Of a DNA stretch of 64,000 nucleotides, positions 38,524 to 47,833 are shown piece by piece. The DNA comes from Sphingobacteriaceae bacterium DW12. Lineage in GTDB: Bacteria; Bacteroidota; Bacteroidia; Sphingobacteriales; Sphingobacteriaceae. The stretch is taken from the NCBI GenBank assembly GCA_000783305.1, contig JROE01000005.1:62001-126000 (forward strand). Direction: 5' to 3'. The notes under the pieces were generated by a model. The model searched no databases, was not told the DNA's origin, and saw only the letters and a program-made list of their open reading frames with translations. Both the position numbers and the translations under genes were made by a program. Positions within the stretch are counted from its first letter, which is position 1, and every line of letters starts with the position of its first letter.

Positions 38524-39693
38524 ATGAGAAAAAATAGATTAGAACAAACGTGGAGGTGGTATGGACCTCAGGATCCTGTGTCACTACGTGATGTGAGACA
38601 AGCGGGGGCAACAGGTATAGTGAGTGCTTTACATCATATTCCGCATGGAGAGGTCTGGCCATTAGATGAAATAAAAGAACGGAAGTCTATTATTGAAGCT
38701 GGGGGACTGGTATGGTCAGTAGTAGAAAGTGTACCGGTACATGAAGCTGTAAAGACGAGAAATGGCGACGCAGCGAAATATGTTGAAAATTATAAACAAA
38801 CATTGACCAATTTGGCAGCGTGTGGTATCAAGACGGTATGTTATAATTTTATGCCGGTGTTAGATTGGACGCGTACGCAGTTGGATTATGAAATGACCAA
38901 CGGCGCAAAGGCGCTATATTTTAATTGGTTTGATTTGGCGTTTTTTGACATGTTTGTCCTTAAAAGGGAAGGGGCTTCGGCTGATTATCCAAAGCAAGTC
39001 GTCGAAGAGGCAATTGCTAAATCACACCAATATACGCAAGCGGATATCGATAAATTAACAATAAACGTGCTGATGGGGATTCCTAGTGAGCAAGCTACGA
39101 CATTGAGTGATTTGTTGGTAAGTATTGATATTTATAAAACAATCGGCGCAGATGGCCTTCGTGCCAACCTTTTGTGGTTTCTATCAGAGATTGCTGACGT
39201 ATGTGAATCGAATGGGATTAAGATGACGATACATCCCGACGACCCTCCATATCCTATTTTAGGATTACCACGGATAGCGTCTAGGCGCTCTGATTTTGAA
39301 AAAATCATAAAAGGAGTTGACCGATCATTCAATGGGGTTTGTTTTTGTACGGGATCGCTAGGTGCAGGAAAGGACAACGATGTGCTGGAAATATTTGATG
39401 CAGTTAAAGATCGGGTGTATTTTGCGCATCTTCGTAATGTTAAAAGAGATGTATTTGGAAGCTTCTATGAAGCGGATCATTTGGATGGCGATGTGGATAT
39501 GTATAGTGTGATGAAAGCACTAGTGGAAGAGAATGGTAAGCGAGATACTCCAATTCCTTTTAGACCAGATCATGGGCACCAAATGTTGGATGACTTGGCT
39601 AAGGTGACCAACCCTGGTTATTCGGCGATTGGGCGTTTGAGAGGGTTAGCTGAACTCAGAGGGTTAGAACTAGGAATCTCAGGCAATCAATAA
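38524..39693 (+). CDS. uxuA: D-mannonate dehydratase
   Basis: UxuA removes water from D-mannonate to give 2-keto-3-deoxygluconate. The 389-residue protein begins with LEQTWRWYGPQDPVSL, the family's signature N-terminus. Metal-binding and active-site blocks include MTIHPDDPPYPILGLPRI, FCTGSLGA, VYFAHLRN and FRPDHGHQM. The open frame reaches back to a GTG at 38485 inside the SDR gene, but family similarity begins at ATG 38524, which I use. It lies 23 bp after the SDR gene and 2 bp before uxaC. Confidence 0.96.
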   Translation: MRKNRLEQTWRWYGPQDPVSLRDVRQAGATGIVSALHHIPHGEVWPLDEIKERKSIIEAGGLVWSVVESVPVHEAVKTRNGDAAKYVENYKQTLTNLAACGIKTVCYNFMPVLDWTRTQLDYEMTNGAKALYFNWFDLAFFDMFVLKREGASADYPKQVVEEAIAKSHQYTQADIDKLTINVLMGIPSEQATTLSDLLVSIDIYKTIGADGLRANLLWFLSEIADVCESNGIKMTIHPDDPPYPILGLPRIASRRSDFEKIIKGVDRSFNGVCFCTGSLGAGKDNDVLEIFDAVKDRVYFAHLRNVKRDVFGSFYEADHLDGDVDMYSVMKALVEENGKRDTPIPFRPDHGHQMLDDLAKVTNPGYSAIGRLRGLAELRGLELGISGNQ

Positions 39694-39695
39694 TT

Positions 39696-41111
39696 ATGGC
39701 AACACAATTTTTAAAAGAGGATTTTTTACTCCAATCATCGTTAGCGCAACGGTTGTATCAGGATTACGCTGTCAATTTACCCGTAATTGATTATCATTCT
39801 CACCTGCCGCCGGGGGAAGTGTTGGAAGACAGGAATTTTGAGAATATTTCAGCAATATGGTTACATGGAGATCATTACAAGTGGCGGGCCATGCGTGTGT
39901 TAGGCATTGAAGAAAGGTATATTACTGGAGCGGCTACTGATAGGGACAAATTTCAAAAATGGGCAGAGGCAGTGCCGCACACATTACGCAACCCTCTTTT
40001 CCATTGGACCCATATGGAATTGAAAAATCCTTTTGGTATTCAGGAATTGCTTAACGGGTCGAACGCCCAACGGATATATGATCGGACGCAAGAGCAGTTG
40101 GCTGAGCCTGGTTTTTCGACACAATCTCTTCTGACGCATTTTAACGTAGAGATGGTGGGTACTACAGATGACCCTATAGATGATTTGGCGGCACATAGTG
40201 CACTTGGGAAAACATCATCTTTCAATACAAAGATATTGCCATCGTTTCGACCGGATAAATCGCTGCAAATCGATGGTGGTGATGTCTACAGGGAGTACAT
40301 ACAGAAACTGTCTGCGGTAGCACAAATTAACATAGATGATATTGATTCACTTCTCCTCGCATTAGAAAGCCGCATTGATTTCTTCCACGCAGTGGGGGGA
40401 CGTCTTTCGGATCACGGTTTAAGTTGGATACCTTTACAAGGTAACACGGGACTGGAAGAGATAAATCGTGTGTTTAAGGGAGTGTTGAATGGCAATGATC
40501 AAGAGGTGACACCAGTATTGAAAGATGGGTTTGGTTTTTATGTATTATCACATTTAGCTAGGAAATATTATAAATTGGGTTGGGTGCAACAGTTTCATAT
40601 TGGCGCACTCCGAAACAACAATCATCGTTTATTGACTAAATTGGGACCTGATACGGGTTTTGATTCCATTGGTGATTTTCAACACGCAACAGCGCTCACC
40701 CAATTCTTGGATAATCTAGAGCGCACCGACGAATTGCCAAAGACGATACTATATAACTTAAACCCTTCGGACAGTGCTGTATTTGCATCGATGACGGGTA
40801 ATTTTCAAGGGGAGGGATTTAGAGGGAAGATTCAATATGGATCTGCTTGGTGGTTTTTAGATCAGTTGGATGGAATGAAACAACAGATTGATACTTTATC
40901 TAATATTGGTTTGATTAGTTGTTTTGTAGGTATGCTGACGGATTCACGCAGTTTTCTTTCTTACTCTCGACATGAATATTTCAGAAGGTTAATTTGTGAT
41001 ATGTTTGCCAATGATATCCAAAGAGGAGTCATGCCTAATGATCTAGAATGGGTTGGTAAAATGGTGTCGAATATTTGTTATTATAATGCTAAGGAATATT
41101 TCAACCTTTAA
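39696..41111 (+). CDS. uxaC: uronate isomerase
   Basis: UxaC isomerises D-glucuronate to D-fructuronate (and galacturonate to tagaturonate), the first step of the pathway. The 471-residue protein is of the amidohydrolase fold, with the metal-binding YHSHLPP near the N-terminus (H34, H36). Family blocks such as WKWRAMR-like YKWRAMRVLG, VGTTDDPIDDL, and QFHIGALRNNN are clear, as is FVGMLTDSRSFLSYSRHEYFRR near the end. Its length matches the family. Confidence 0.96.
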   Translation: MATQFLKEDFLLQSSLAQRLYQDYAVNLPVIDYHSHLPPGEVLEDRNFENISAIWLHGDHYKWRAMRVLGIEERYITGAATDRDKFQKWAEAVPHTLRNPLFHWTHMELKNPFGIQELLNGSNAQRIYDRTQEQLAEPGFSTQSLLTHFNVEMVGTTDDPIDDLAAHSALGKTSSFNTKILPSFRPDKSLQIDGGDVYREYIQKLSAVAQINIDDIDSLLLALESRIDFFHAVGGRLSDHGLSWIPLQGNTGLEEINRVFKGVLNGNDQEVTPVLKDGFGFYVLSHLARKYYKLGWVQQFHIGALRNNNHRLLTKLGPDTGFDSIGDFQHATALTQFLDNLERTDELPKTILYNLNPSDSAVFASMTGNFQGEGFRGKIQYGSAWWFLDQLDGMKQQIDTLSNIGLISCFVGMLTDSRSFLSYSRHEYFRRLICDMFANDIQRGVMPNDLEWVGKMVSNICYYNAKEYFNL

Positions 41112-41142
41112 TTGAAATACCTTTTTTAAACCTATTTAAATT

Positions 41143-42492
41143 ATGAACAACAAGATTGGAAAGTACCGCTGGACGATATGTGCTTTGTTATTTTTTGCTA
41201 CTACTGTCAATTATTTAGATCGCCAGGTATTGAGTTTGCTGCATCCGATACTTGAGGATGAATTTGGGTGGTCTAATACGGACTATGCCAATATTACTGC
41301 AACTTTTCAGTTTGCTTATGCAGTGTCGATGCTGTTAGCTGGACGATTTATTGATAAGTTAGGTACAAAATTGGGATTTGCCATTGCGATTGTTATATGG
41401 TCAATTGGAGCAATTATGCATGCTTATGCCGTAGAGATGGGTGAGTTTTCTGCACGAGTTTTTGGTATTACAGCAGTGTCAACCTCTGTTTTGGGATTTA
41501 TCATAGCGCGGATAGTATTGGGATTTGGTGAATCGGGCAACTTTCCGGCCGCAATAAAGGCTACAGCTGAATTTTTTCCGAAGAAGGAGCGTGCTTTTGC
41601 AACAGGTATTTTTAATTCGGGGACGAATGTGGGAGCAATCTTGGCTCCGTTAACAGTGCCATGGATGGCTTATAATTGGGGTTGGCAATCTGCATTTATC
41701 ATCGTTGGCCTAGTTGGCTTTGTATGGTTAATCTTCTGGCTCATCATGTATGACAAGCCGGATAAAAAATTATCTAAAGCGGAGTACGACTATGTTGTAA
41801 GTGACTCTCTATTGATTGAAAATAGGGATGCAAATGCTCCACAGCCGAAGATATCTTGGGTGAAATTGCTCGGATTTAGACAAACATGGGCCTTTACATT
41901 GGGGAAATTTTTGACGGATGGAGTATGGTGGTTTTTTCTATTTTGGTTGCCGTCTTATCTTAAAGTACAGTACGGTATGAGTACTACAGATATGATGTTG
42001 CCACTTACGGTCTTGTATAGTATGACAATGGTAGGATCTATCGGCGGGGGAGCATTCCCGATGTACTTTATAAATAAAGGATATGCGGCATATGATGGAC
42101 GTATGCGTGCAATGTTTATTATCGCGTTGTTTCCGTTAGTCGTATTGGCTGCTCAACCTCTTGGTGATTATACTTTTTGGATTCCGGTAGTTTTGATTGG
42201 TATAGGTGCTTCGGCCCATCAAGCTTGGTCTGCAAATATCTTTACAACGGTATCGGATATGTTTCCTAAAAGTGCTGTGGGTTCTGTAACTGGGATTGGT
42301 GGAATGGCTGGCGGGTTTGGTGGTGTCATCATGTCCAAATTAGGAGGGGGGCTGTTTGATTACTACGGTGCCCAAGGGAATATTGAGGTCGGATACACGA
42401 TTATGTTTTCTATCTGTGCTGTATCGTACCTAATAGCATGGTGTGTCATGAAGGCATTGGTGCCTAAGATGAAAGTGGTACAGATGGATTAA
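41143..42492 (+). CDS. exuT: MFS transporter, ExuT-like hexuronate permease
   Basis: This 449-residue protein has 12 predicted membrane helices and belongs to the anion:cation symporter branch of the major facilitator superfamily. The family motif NYLDRQVLSLL is in the first helix region (about 24-34), and GFGESGNFPAAIKATAEFFPKKERA is the characteristic segment after helix 4. Its position as last gene of the uxuB-uxuA-uxaC operon points to import of glucuronate or galacturonate. Its stop codon overlaps that of the convergent regulator by 4 bp. Confidence 0.9.
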   Translation: MNNKIGKYRWTICALLFFATTVNYLDRQVLSLLHPILEDEFGWSNTDYANITATFQFAYAVSMLLAGRFIDKLGTKLGFAIAIVIWSIGAIMHAYAVEMGEFSARVFGITAVSTSVLGFIIARIVLGFGESGNFPAAIKATAEFFPKKERAFATGIFNSGTNVGAILAPLTVPWMAYNWGWQSAFIIVGLVGFVWLIFWLIMYDKPDKKLSKAEYDYVVSDSLLIENRDANAPQPKISWVKLLGFRQTWAFTLGKFLTDGVWWFFLFWLPSYLKVQYGMSTTDMMLPLTVLYSMTMVGSIGGGAFPMYFINKGYAAYDGRMRAMFIIALFPLVVLAAQPLGDYTFWIPVVLIGIGASAHQAWSANIFTTVSDMFPKSAVGSVTGIGGMAGGFGGVIMSKLGGGLFDYYGAQGNIEVGYTIMFSICAVSYLIAWCVMKALVPKMKVVQMD

Positions 42493-43520
42493 ACTACGAT
42501 AGACGATTTACGAAAAGTTAGTTTGGTGTCAAGTTCAATGGTTTCAATTTGAACTTGATGCCAATTTTTTTTAGACATTAACTGCATTAGTTTCTCCATA
42601 GCCAATGATCCTATTTCCAGGGCAGGTTGACGGATAGTGGATAGTGCAGGGTTTAATGATTTGGCAAATTCAATGTTTGAAAAACCAATAACAGCCAAAT
42701 CTTCGGGCACTTGATATCCCATTTCAGAAAGCACGCCCAATAAGCGAACGGTAATGGTATCGGATGATCCCAGTACGGCATCAGGTTTATGCTGAGAATT
42801 CATTAATGCGCTAATGGCATTCTTGAGTTCTACATCTAACACGTCATGATTTTGCATATTACATTGGACATGGTAAAGTGGCTCGAAGGGAATTTCTGCA
42901 TCGTTTAATGCTTCTCTGTATCCTTTAAATCGTTCCCCTGATAACCCAAAGCGGGACGCGGTAATGTTGACAATCTTTCTACGGCCAGAGTCTATTAGGT
43001 GTTTGGTGGCGAGACGGGCTCCTTGGAAATTATTTACACCGATTTTGAATGTATCGAGGCTATGTTGTATACGGTCGAAGATGACGACTGGAAATTGATG
43101 GGTATGAATATCTTCCAATAATTTTTGATTGGAAGTTTCATCCACAGGTGAAATCAAAAGCCCATCTACACCCCTTTGCATCAAGGTTTCTATACATGAT
43201 TTTTCGATTTCTGGTTGTTCGCGGCTTTGCATAAAGATGACATCAAGTCCAACTTTCAATGCATGTTGTTGTATCCCCTCGATAATTTGTGAACAGAAGG
43301 GATTATTGATGGAAGTGAGGATGACACCAATCGTATTGGATTTTCCTGTTTTCAGATTTTGTGCTAGTAGGTTGGGCTTGTAGTGATGGGCAGCTGCATA
43401 TTCCAGAACTTTCGCTTTTGTCTTATCTCCAATTTCATGACTGTCATTCAGTGCTTTAGAAACAGTAGAGATAGAAACATTCAACGCCCTTGCTATTTCT
43501 TTAATCGTGATGCTTGACAT
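42489..43520 (-). CDS. LacI-family transcriptional regulator
   Basis: This 343-residue protein has the LacI helix-turn-helix at the N-terminus (about 4-50: TIKEIARALNVSISTVSKALN) followed by the hinge HHYKPNLLAQNLKTG and a periplasmic-binding-protein-like sensor domain. Its 3' end meets the hexuronate operon, so it most likely controls that operon and kdgK-eda in response to a uronate intermediate; this is inference from context. A candidate operator lies at 37494. Confidence 0.92.
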   Translation of the reverse strand: MSSITIKEIARALNVSISTVSKALNDSHEIGDKTKAKVLEYAAAHHYKPNLLAQNLKTGKSNTIGVILTSINNPFCSQIIEGIQQHALKVGLDVIFMQSREQPEIEKSCIETLMQRGVDGLLISPVDETSNQKLLEDIHTHQFPVVIFDRIQHSLDTFKIGVNNFQGARLATKHLIDSGRRKIVNITASRFGLSGERFKGYREALNDAEIPFEPLYHVQCNMQNHDVLDVELKNAISALMNSQHKPDAVLGSSDTITVRLLGVLSEMGYQVPEDLAVIGFSNIEFAKSLNPALSTIRQPALEIGSLAMEKLMQLMSKKNWHQVQIETIELDTKLTFRKSSIVV

Positions 43521-43580
43521 GTTTTGGGGTCTCTGGGTTTTAAGTAAAGTTAACGCAAAATTTGAAATAAAGATACAAAA

Positions 43581-43610
43581 AAAAGGGGCATCGTTGCGGA
43601 TGCCCCTTTT
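43581..43610 (-). terminator. intrinsic terminator after lolA
   Basis: AAAAGGGGCATC pairs perfectly with GATGCCCCTTTT (12 bp, 6-nt loop), and on the minus strand it runs into eight Ts. It lies 10 bp past the lolA stop codon. Confidence 0.93.
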
Positions 43611-43619
43611 AGTATGTGT

Positions 43620-44276
43620 TTACCTAAGGTCTACGACCTCTAATCCGGGATATTTGGACTTATTGTAGGCAAATGTCCCTGCAGGGAAACTGACGTTGCC
43701 TTTTAATGATTTGATGGTGTAGGTGTATCTTGATCCTGATTTGTCAAATATCGTGGCATCATAAATCTGTTTGGTGGATTTATTGATTCTCAATTTGATT
43801 TTAAAATAATTCTTTTTTGTATCAATTGGAGAAAGGTCTACAACGCTAAGTGTGGTCTGTCCTACTGTTTCATCTGGAGCACTTACGTATTTAAATCCCG
43901 ATTTATAAAATGAAAAGATATTGCTAGGATTGATATTGTCATTGGAATTGTCTGCATCGTTGATTTGGACTTCGCCTTCCTCTTTAAGGATGGTCCAAGT
44001 GGTTTTACCATCGCTTATAAGTTGTTGCGCCCTCATCTCAATGAGGTATTTATTGCCATTTTTGTCCAACGATAATGTTCCATTATCGGCATAGCTTGAG
44101 CCGTCTGCTTGCTTGGCTGAAAATGAAAATGTAGCCTGGATGGTTTTGTAACCATCGTATTTCTGGGATACTTGATTCAATATCTTTTTTGCAGCAGCTT
44201 CTTGCTGAGCAAGTGTGTGACTACTGGTACAGAGCAGGAGTATGCTCATTATCAGTGTCCATAAATTTGTCTTCAT
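43620..44276 (-). CDS. lolA: LolA-like outer-membrane lipoprotein carrier protein
   Basis: This 218-residue periplasmic protein has a signal peptide (ending near TLAQ) and the LolA half-barrel pattern. Repeated beta strands (ATFSFSAKQAD, GTLSLDKNGNKYLIEM, KTTWTILKEEGEVQINDAD) precede a C-terminal strand pair. LolA ferries lipoproteins from the LolCDE complex to the outer membrane. It starts 2 bp after ftsK on the same strand, a frequent bacterial arrangement, and ends at a terminator. Confidence 0.88.
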   Translation of the reverse strand: MKTNLWTLIMSILLLCTSSHTLAQQEAAAKKILNQVSQKYDGYKTIQATFSFSAKQADGSSYADNGTLSLDKNGNKYLIEMRAQQLISDGKTTWTILKEEGEVQINDADNSNDNINPSNIFSFYKSGFKYVSAPDETVGQTTLSVVDLSPIDTKKNYFKIKLRINKSTKQIYDATIFDKSGSRYTYTIKSLKGNVSFPAGTFAYNKSKYPGLEVVDLR

Positions 44277-44278
44277 CT

Positions 44279-46906
44279 TTAATTATCCTTTCTTAATGTT
44301 TCCAAATACTGTTCCAACGAATATTCATCTGGATAGAGCACCTCGCGCGCTTTACTTCCTTCAAATGGACCCACTATACCAGCGGCTTCCAATTGATCGA
44401 TAATTCGTCCAGCTCTGTTATAGCCCAACTTTAACTTGCGTTGGATTAAAGATGTGGAGCCTTGTTGATGCATGACGATTAAGCGGGCCGCTTCTTCAAA
44501 GAGTTGGTCACGGTCATCCATGTCAAAATCTGCCAATCCGCTACCCTCTCCATTTTCATCAACATACTCTGGTAACAGGAATGCTGAGGGATATCCGCGT
44601 TGCCCTCCGATGTAGTCGGAAATCTGATCTACCTCGGGCGTATCTACAAAGGCACACTGAATACGAATCAAGTCACTGCCTGTGGAAAGAAGCATATCTC
44701 CTCGCCCAATCAGCTGATCGGCACCTCCAGAATCTAGAATTGTCCTAGAATCTACTTTAGAAAGCACCCTAAACGCTAATCTGGCTGGGAAATTGGCCTT
44801 AATCGTACCCGTGATAATATTGACGGATGGTCGCTGTGTTGCAATCACTAAATGTATACCTACCGCGCGAGCCAATTGGGCCAATCTGGCAATGGGTGTT
44901 TCGACCTCTTTTCCTGCTGTCATCATCAAATCTGCAAACTCATCTACTATAAGAACTATAAAGGGTAAGAATCGATGACCCTCCTCAGGGTTTAATCTGC
45001 GATTGACAAATTTTACATTATATTCTTTCAAATTACGAACTTGTCCGTTTTTTAACAAGTCGTAACGTTGATCCATTTCGATACAGAGTGAGTTTAACGT
45101 GTTGATTACCTTTTTAGTATCGGTGATAATCGCATCATCTTCTCCTGGAAGTTTGGCAAGAAAATGACGTTCTATTTTTTTGAATAGGGAGAGCTCTACT
45201 TTCTTAGGATCGACTAGTACAAATTTAAGTTCCGCAGGGTGTTTTTTGTACAGCAATGAAGTCAATATAGCATTTATACCGACGGATTTACCCTGACCTG
45301 TCGCTCCTGCTACAAGTAAATGGGGCATTTTGGCAAGGTCGGCTATATACACTTCATTCGATATGGTCTTTCCTAATGCTATTGGGAGATCCATATCTGT
45401 TTTTTGGAACTTTTCAGTAGCAAGTACTGAACGCATGGATACCATTTCTGGAGAGCTATTGGGGACTTCTATCCCGATTGTTCCTTTTCCTGGCATAGGT
45501 GCTATGATACGTATTCCGAGTGCTGCTAAACTCAATGCAATATCATCCTCTAGATTTTTGATTTTTGAAATTCGGACTCCTGGCTTAGGGATAATTTCGT
45601 AAAGGGTAACAGTGGGACCAATAGTTGCTTTGATATGCTCAATCTCAATGCTGTAGTTGCGTAGTGTGTCTACAATCTTATTCTTGTTGGCTTCGAGTTC
45701 TTGTTGATTGATCGTAATCTTGCCCGTGCCATAATCCTTTAGAAGTTCTAATGGAGGGTGTTGATAACCTGACAAATCTAATTTAGGGTCGTATTCTCCA
45801 AATTGTGCGACTAGATCATTGGCTGTAATTGGTTTTTCTTCATTTACTTTTTCAACACTCAACGGCAGATTGTCATTTGTCTTTTGTACGGGAGATTCTT
45901 CTTCCTCAAGGGGGGAGTCTATAGTAAATGAGATGTTGGGAATATGATCGACTTCGGCGTCATGGTCTGACGTCAATGCGGCATTGTAATTGGGTTTTAT
46001 GGCATTCTCTTGCAAGGGAGTTATTTCTGTCGTTTCTTTGAATTGATTGAATTCCACGACCTCGCTTTTTGCATTCAAATCAATAGGATCTAAAACATAG
46101 TCTTCGTCTTTAAGGATAGGGGTTCGGGGCTTATGTACTTCTGGAATGCTGTCCCCATCATCTTGCATAGATTCTAGGTCTTCGTCGTAAATCCTTTTCT
46201 TGGATTGGAAGCTGAATTTCAAATCTAAGTTGTAGATAAGGATAAGCACAGAAAGATAAGCGAATGCAATGACACCAGCAACTCCAGCAGTTCCTATCTG
46301 TGCTTCGAGTAGCTTGTTGGTCCAGAAGCCAAACTTCCCTTCCAACATATGTGGTGTGTTGGACATGAAGGATTGTAGAAACCCTAATGTTACGGATACG
46401 AAAATAATTGCTATGGATGAGTATAGCAATGTTCTCCATACAGGAAGGATGTTTTTTCTGTAGAACAGCTTATAGCCAACGACGAACAGGATGAGGATAA
46501 AAATGAAAGATGCTATTCCAAACCATTCGTAGATGAATTGGTTAGCAAGTAAGGCTCCAAATTTTCCAAGTTTATTTTGAACGACGGGTAAGTCAACGGA
46601 ATCGTCATCAATCTCTTGGGCAGTGCTGAATAATGTTGACCAACTGCCATTTGACGTGGATATATAACTTTGGTCCTCTTGCCAAGTAAACAAATAGGAA
46701 GCAAAAGAAATGGCAAAGGCAAAGGTCATCAGGAACAAGAAAATGCCCAGAATCTTGACCACTTTTTCTTGTGCTTCGGTTAGATTAATAGGTGTTGACG
46801 GCTCTTTGTAACTCTTTGTATTGTAGTTCTTTGAAGTCGTTTTTTGGTTTTTCTTTATTGGATTCCCCCCACTTATATTCTTAAAAGTATTTCCTTTATT
46901 TAGCAT
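44279..46906 (-). CDS. ftsK: DNA translocase FtsK
   Basis: FtsK pumps DNA at the division septum so that chromosome dimers can be resolved. The 875-residue protein has four to five N-terminal membrane helices (about 50-230), a Gln/Glu-rich linker (about 240-400), the alpha-beta motor with Walker A GATGQGKS near residue 535, and VDEFADLMM. A C-terminal gamma winged-helix follows (RKLKLGYNRAGRIIDQLE) that reads KOPS-like sequences. The linker is shorter than in E. coli. Confidence 0.96.
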   Translation of the reverse strand: MLNKGNTFKNISGGNPIKKNQKTTSKNYNTKSYKEPSTPINLTEAQEKVVKILGIFLFLMTFAFAISFASYLFTWQEDQSYISTSNGSWSTLFSTAQEIDDDSVDLPVVQNKLGKFGALLANQFIYEWFGIASFIFILILFVVGYKLFYRKNILPVWRTLLYSSIAIIFVSVTLGFLQSFMSNTPHMLEGKFGFWTNKLLEAQIGTAGVAGVIAFAYLSVLILIYNLDLKFSFQSKKRIYDEDLESMQDDGDSIPEVHKPRTPILKDEDYVLDPIDLNAKSEVVEFNQFKETTEITPLQENAIKPNYNAALTSDHDAEVDHIPNISFTIDSPLEEEESPVQKTNDNLPLSVEKVNEEKPITANDLVAQFGEYDPKLDLSGYQHPPLELLKDYGTGKITINQQELEANKNKIVDTLRNYSIEIEHIKATIGPTVTLYEIIPKPGVRISKIKNLEDDIALSLAALGIRIIAPMPGKGTIGIEVPNSSPEMVSMRSVLATEKFQKTDMDLPIALGKTISNEVYIADLAKMPHLLVAGATGQGKSVGINAILTSLLYKKHPAELKFVLVDPKKVELSLFKKIERHFLAKLPGEDDAIITDTKKVINTLNSLCIEMDQRYDLLKNGQVRNLKEYNVKFVNRRLNPEEGHRFLPFIVLIVDEFADLMMTAGKEVETPIARLAQLARAVGIHLVIATQRPSVNIITGTIKANFPARLAFRVLSKVDSRTILDSGGADQLIGRGDMLLSTGSDLIRIQCAFVDTPEVDQISDYIGGQRGYPSAFLLPEYVDENGEGSGLADFDMDDRDQLFEEAARLIVMHQQGSTSLIQRKLKLGYNRAGRIIDQLEAAGIVGPFEGSKAREVLYPDEYSLEQYLETLRKDN

Positions 46907-46930
46907 GAAATCAATGATAATAATCTTATT

Positions 46931-46938
46931 ACAAACTT
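46931..46938 (-). promoter_or_regulatory. candidate -7 element for ftsK
   Basis: On the minus strand this reads TAAGTTTG (TAnnTTTG), 24 bp before the ftsK ATG. A correctly spaced -33 element was not found. Confidence 0.4.
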
Positions 46939-47046
46939 AATCATTTTATATAGAAAAAATTAGGCCAAAAAACCATTTGTTAGCGAGTTGTAGCGATTCT
47001 TTCTTGTTTTTCGTTCTATTATCAAACATCATGATTTTGAATCTAT

Positions 47047-47760
47047 ATGTATAAAGTGAATACATTTACCCCTATTTTTGCCGGTCTTCTACTGGTCATT
47101 GTTCTGTTATCTGCGTGCAAGTTGGATAAAGATGATTTCGATTACGGAGAGCTTTCGGCTACGAGTGCCGTTAACGCTGTCCCTTCCGAGCAGAAATTGG
47201 ATATTGGATTGGACCAAAATAAGCTGAATATGTCTAACGAGAGTTTTGGATTTGGCGATTATCTTCCTTATCGGAATGCGTTTCCTGGAAATCGTCTGGT
47301 AAGGGTCTTCGATCGGGATAGTTTGTCAAAGGGTGCACTGGTCTCGAAGCAGCTCGCGTTTGCTCCTGGAAAGATATACTCCTTATTTGTCATTGGGGAG
47401 CGGAATTTGGATGTGATAAGTTTTGAAGATAGTAATGAAGCACCAATGGCCGGGAAGGCAAGCATACGGTTTATCAATCTAAGTCCGGATGCACCTGCGT
47501 TAAATCTTGGTGAAAAAGAGGCGCGCGCGCTTTTGGCCAAAGGCATAGCTTTCAAAGGAACAAGTGCGTATTTCACGATGGAGGCTGGAAAGAAGCATCA
47601 GCTTTTCATTGCCTCTACTGCGAATGCGGAGTTTGCGAATTTTGAATTTATACCAGAGGAAGGGGCTATTTATACAATTTGGGCTAAAGGATTAACTAAG
47701 GAGGAGAAGGAAGATAGTAAATTTGGATTCGAAGCACAAATTCTGCAGCAACTCAAGTGA
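47047..47760 (+). CDS. DUF4397-like lipoprotein
   Basis: This 237-residue protein has a lipoprotein signal sequence with lipobox LSAC (Cys24), and the DUF4397 hallmark SIRFINLSPDAPALNL in the second half (about 137-152). The rest is beta-rich and Ig-like in character. DUF4397 proteins in Bacteroidota are surface or periplasmic lipoproteins of unknown role. It is divergent from ftsK and convergent on tyrS with a hairpin between. Confidence 0.82.
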   Translation: MYKVNTFTPIFAGLLLVIVLLSACKLDKDDFDYGELSATSAVNAVPSEQKLDIGLDQNKLNMSNESFGFGDYLPYRNAFPGNRLVRVFDRDSLSKGALVSKQLAFAPGKIYSLFVIGERNLDVISFEDSNEAPMAGKASIRFINLSPDAPALNLGEKEARALLAKGIAFKGTSAYFTMEAGKKHQLFIASTANAEFANFEFIPEEGAIYTIWAKGLTKEEKEDSKFGFEAQILQQLK

Positions 47761-47785
47761 CTTTTACATACAACTACTATATAAC

Positions 47786-47813
47786 AAAGGGCCTTCATTT
47801 ATGAAGGCCCTTC
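47786..47813. terminator. hairpin terminator between the DUF4397 gene and tyrS
   Basis: AAGGGCCTTCAT and ATGAAGGCCCTT form a 12-bp palindromic stem around two bases. T-runs on both strands are short, so it is a weak, possibly bidirectional terminator for the two convergent genes. Confidence 0.65.
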
Positions 47814-47833
47814 TACTGTGTAATAATTTACTA

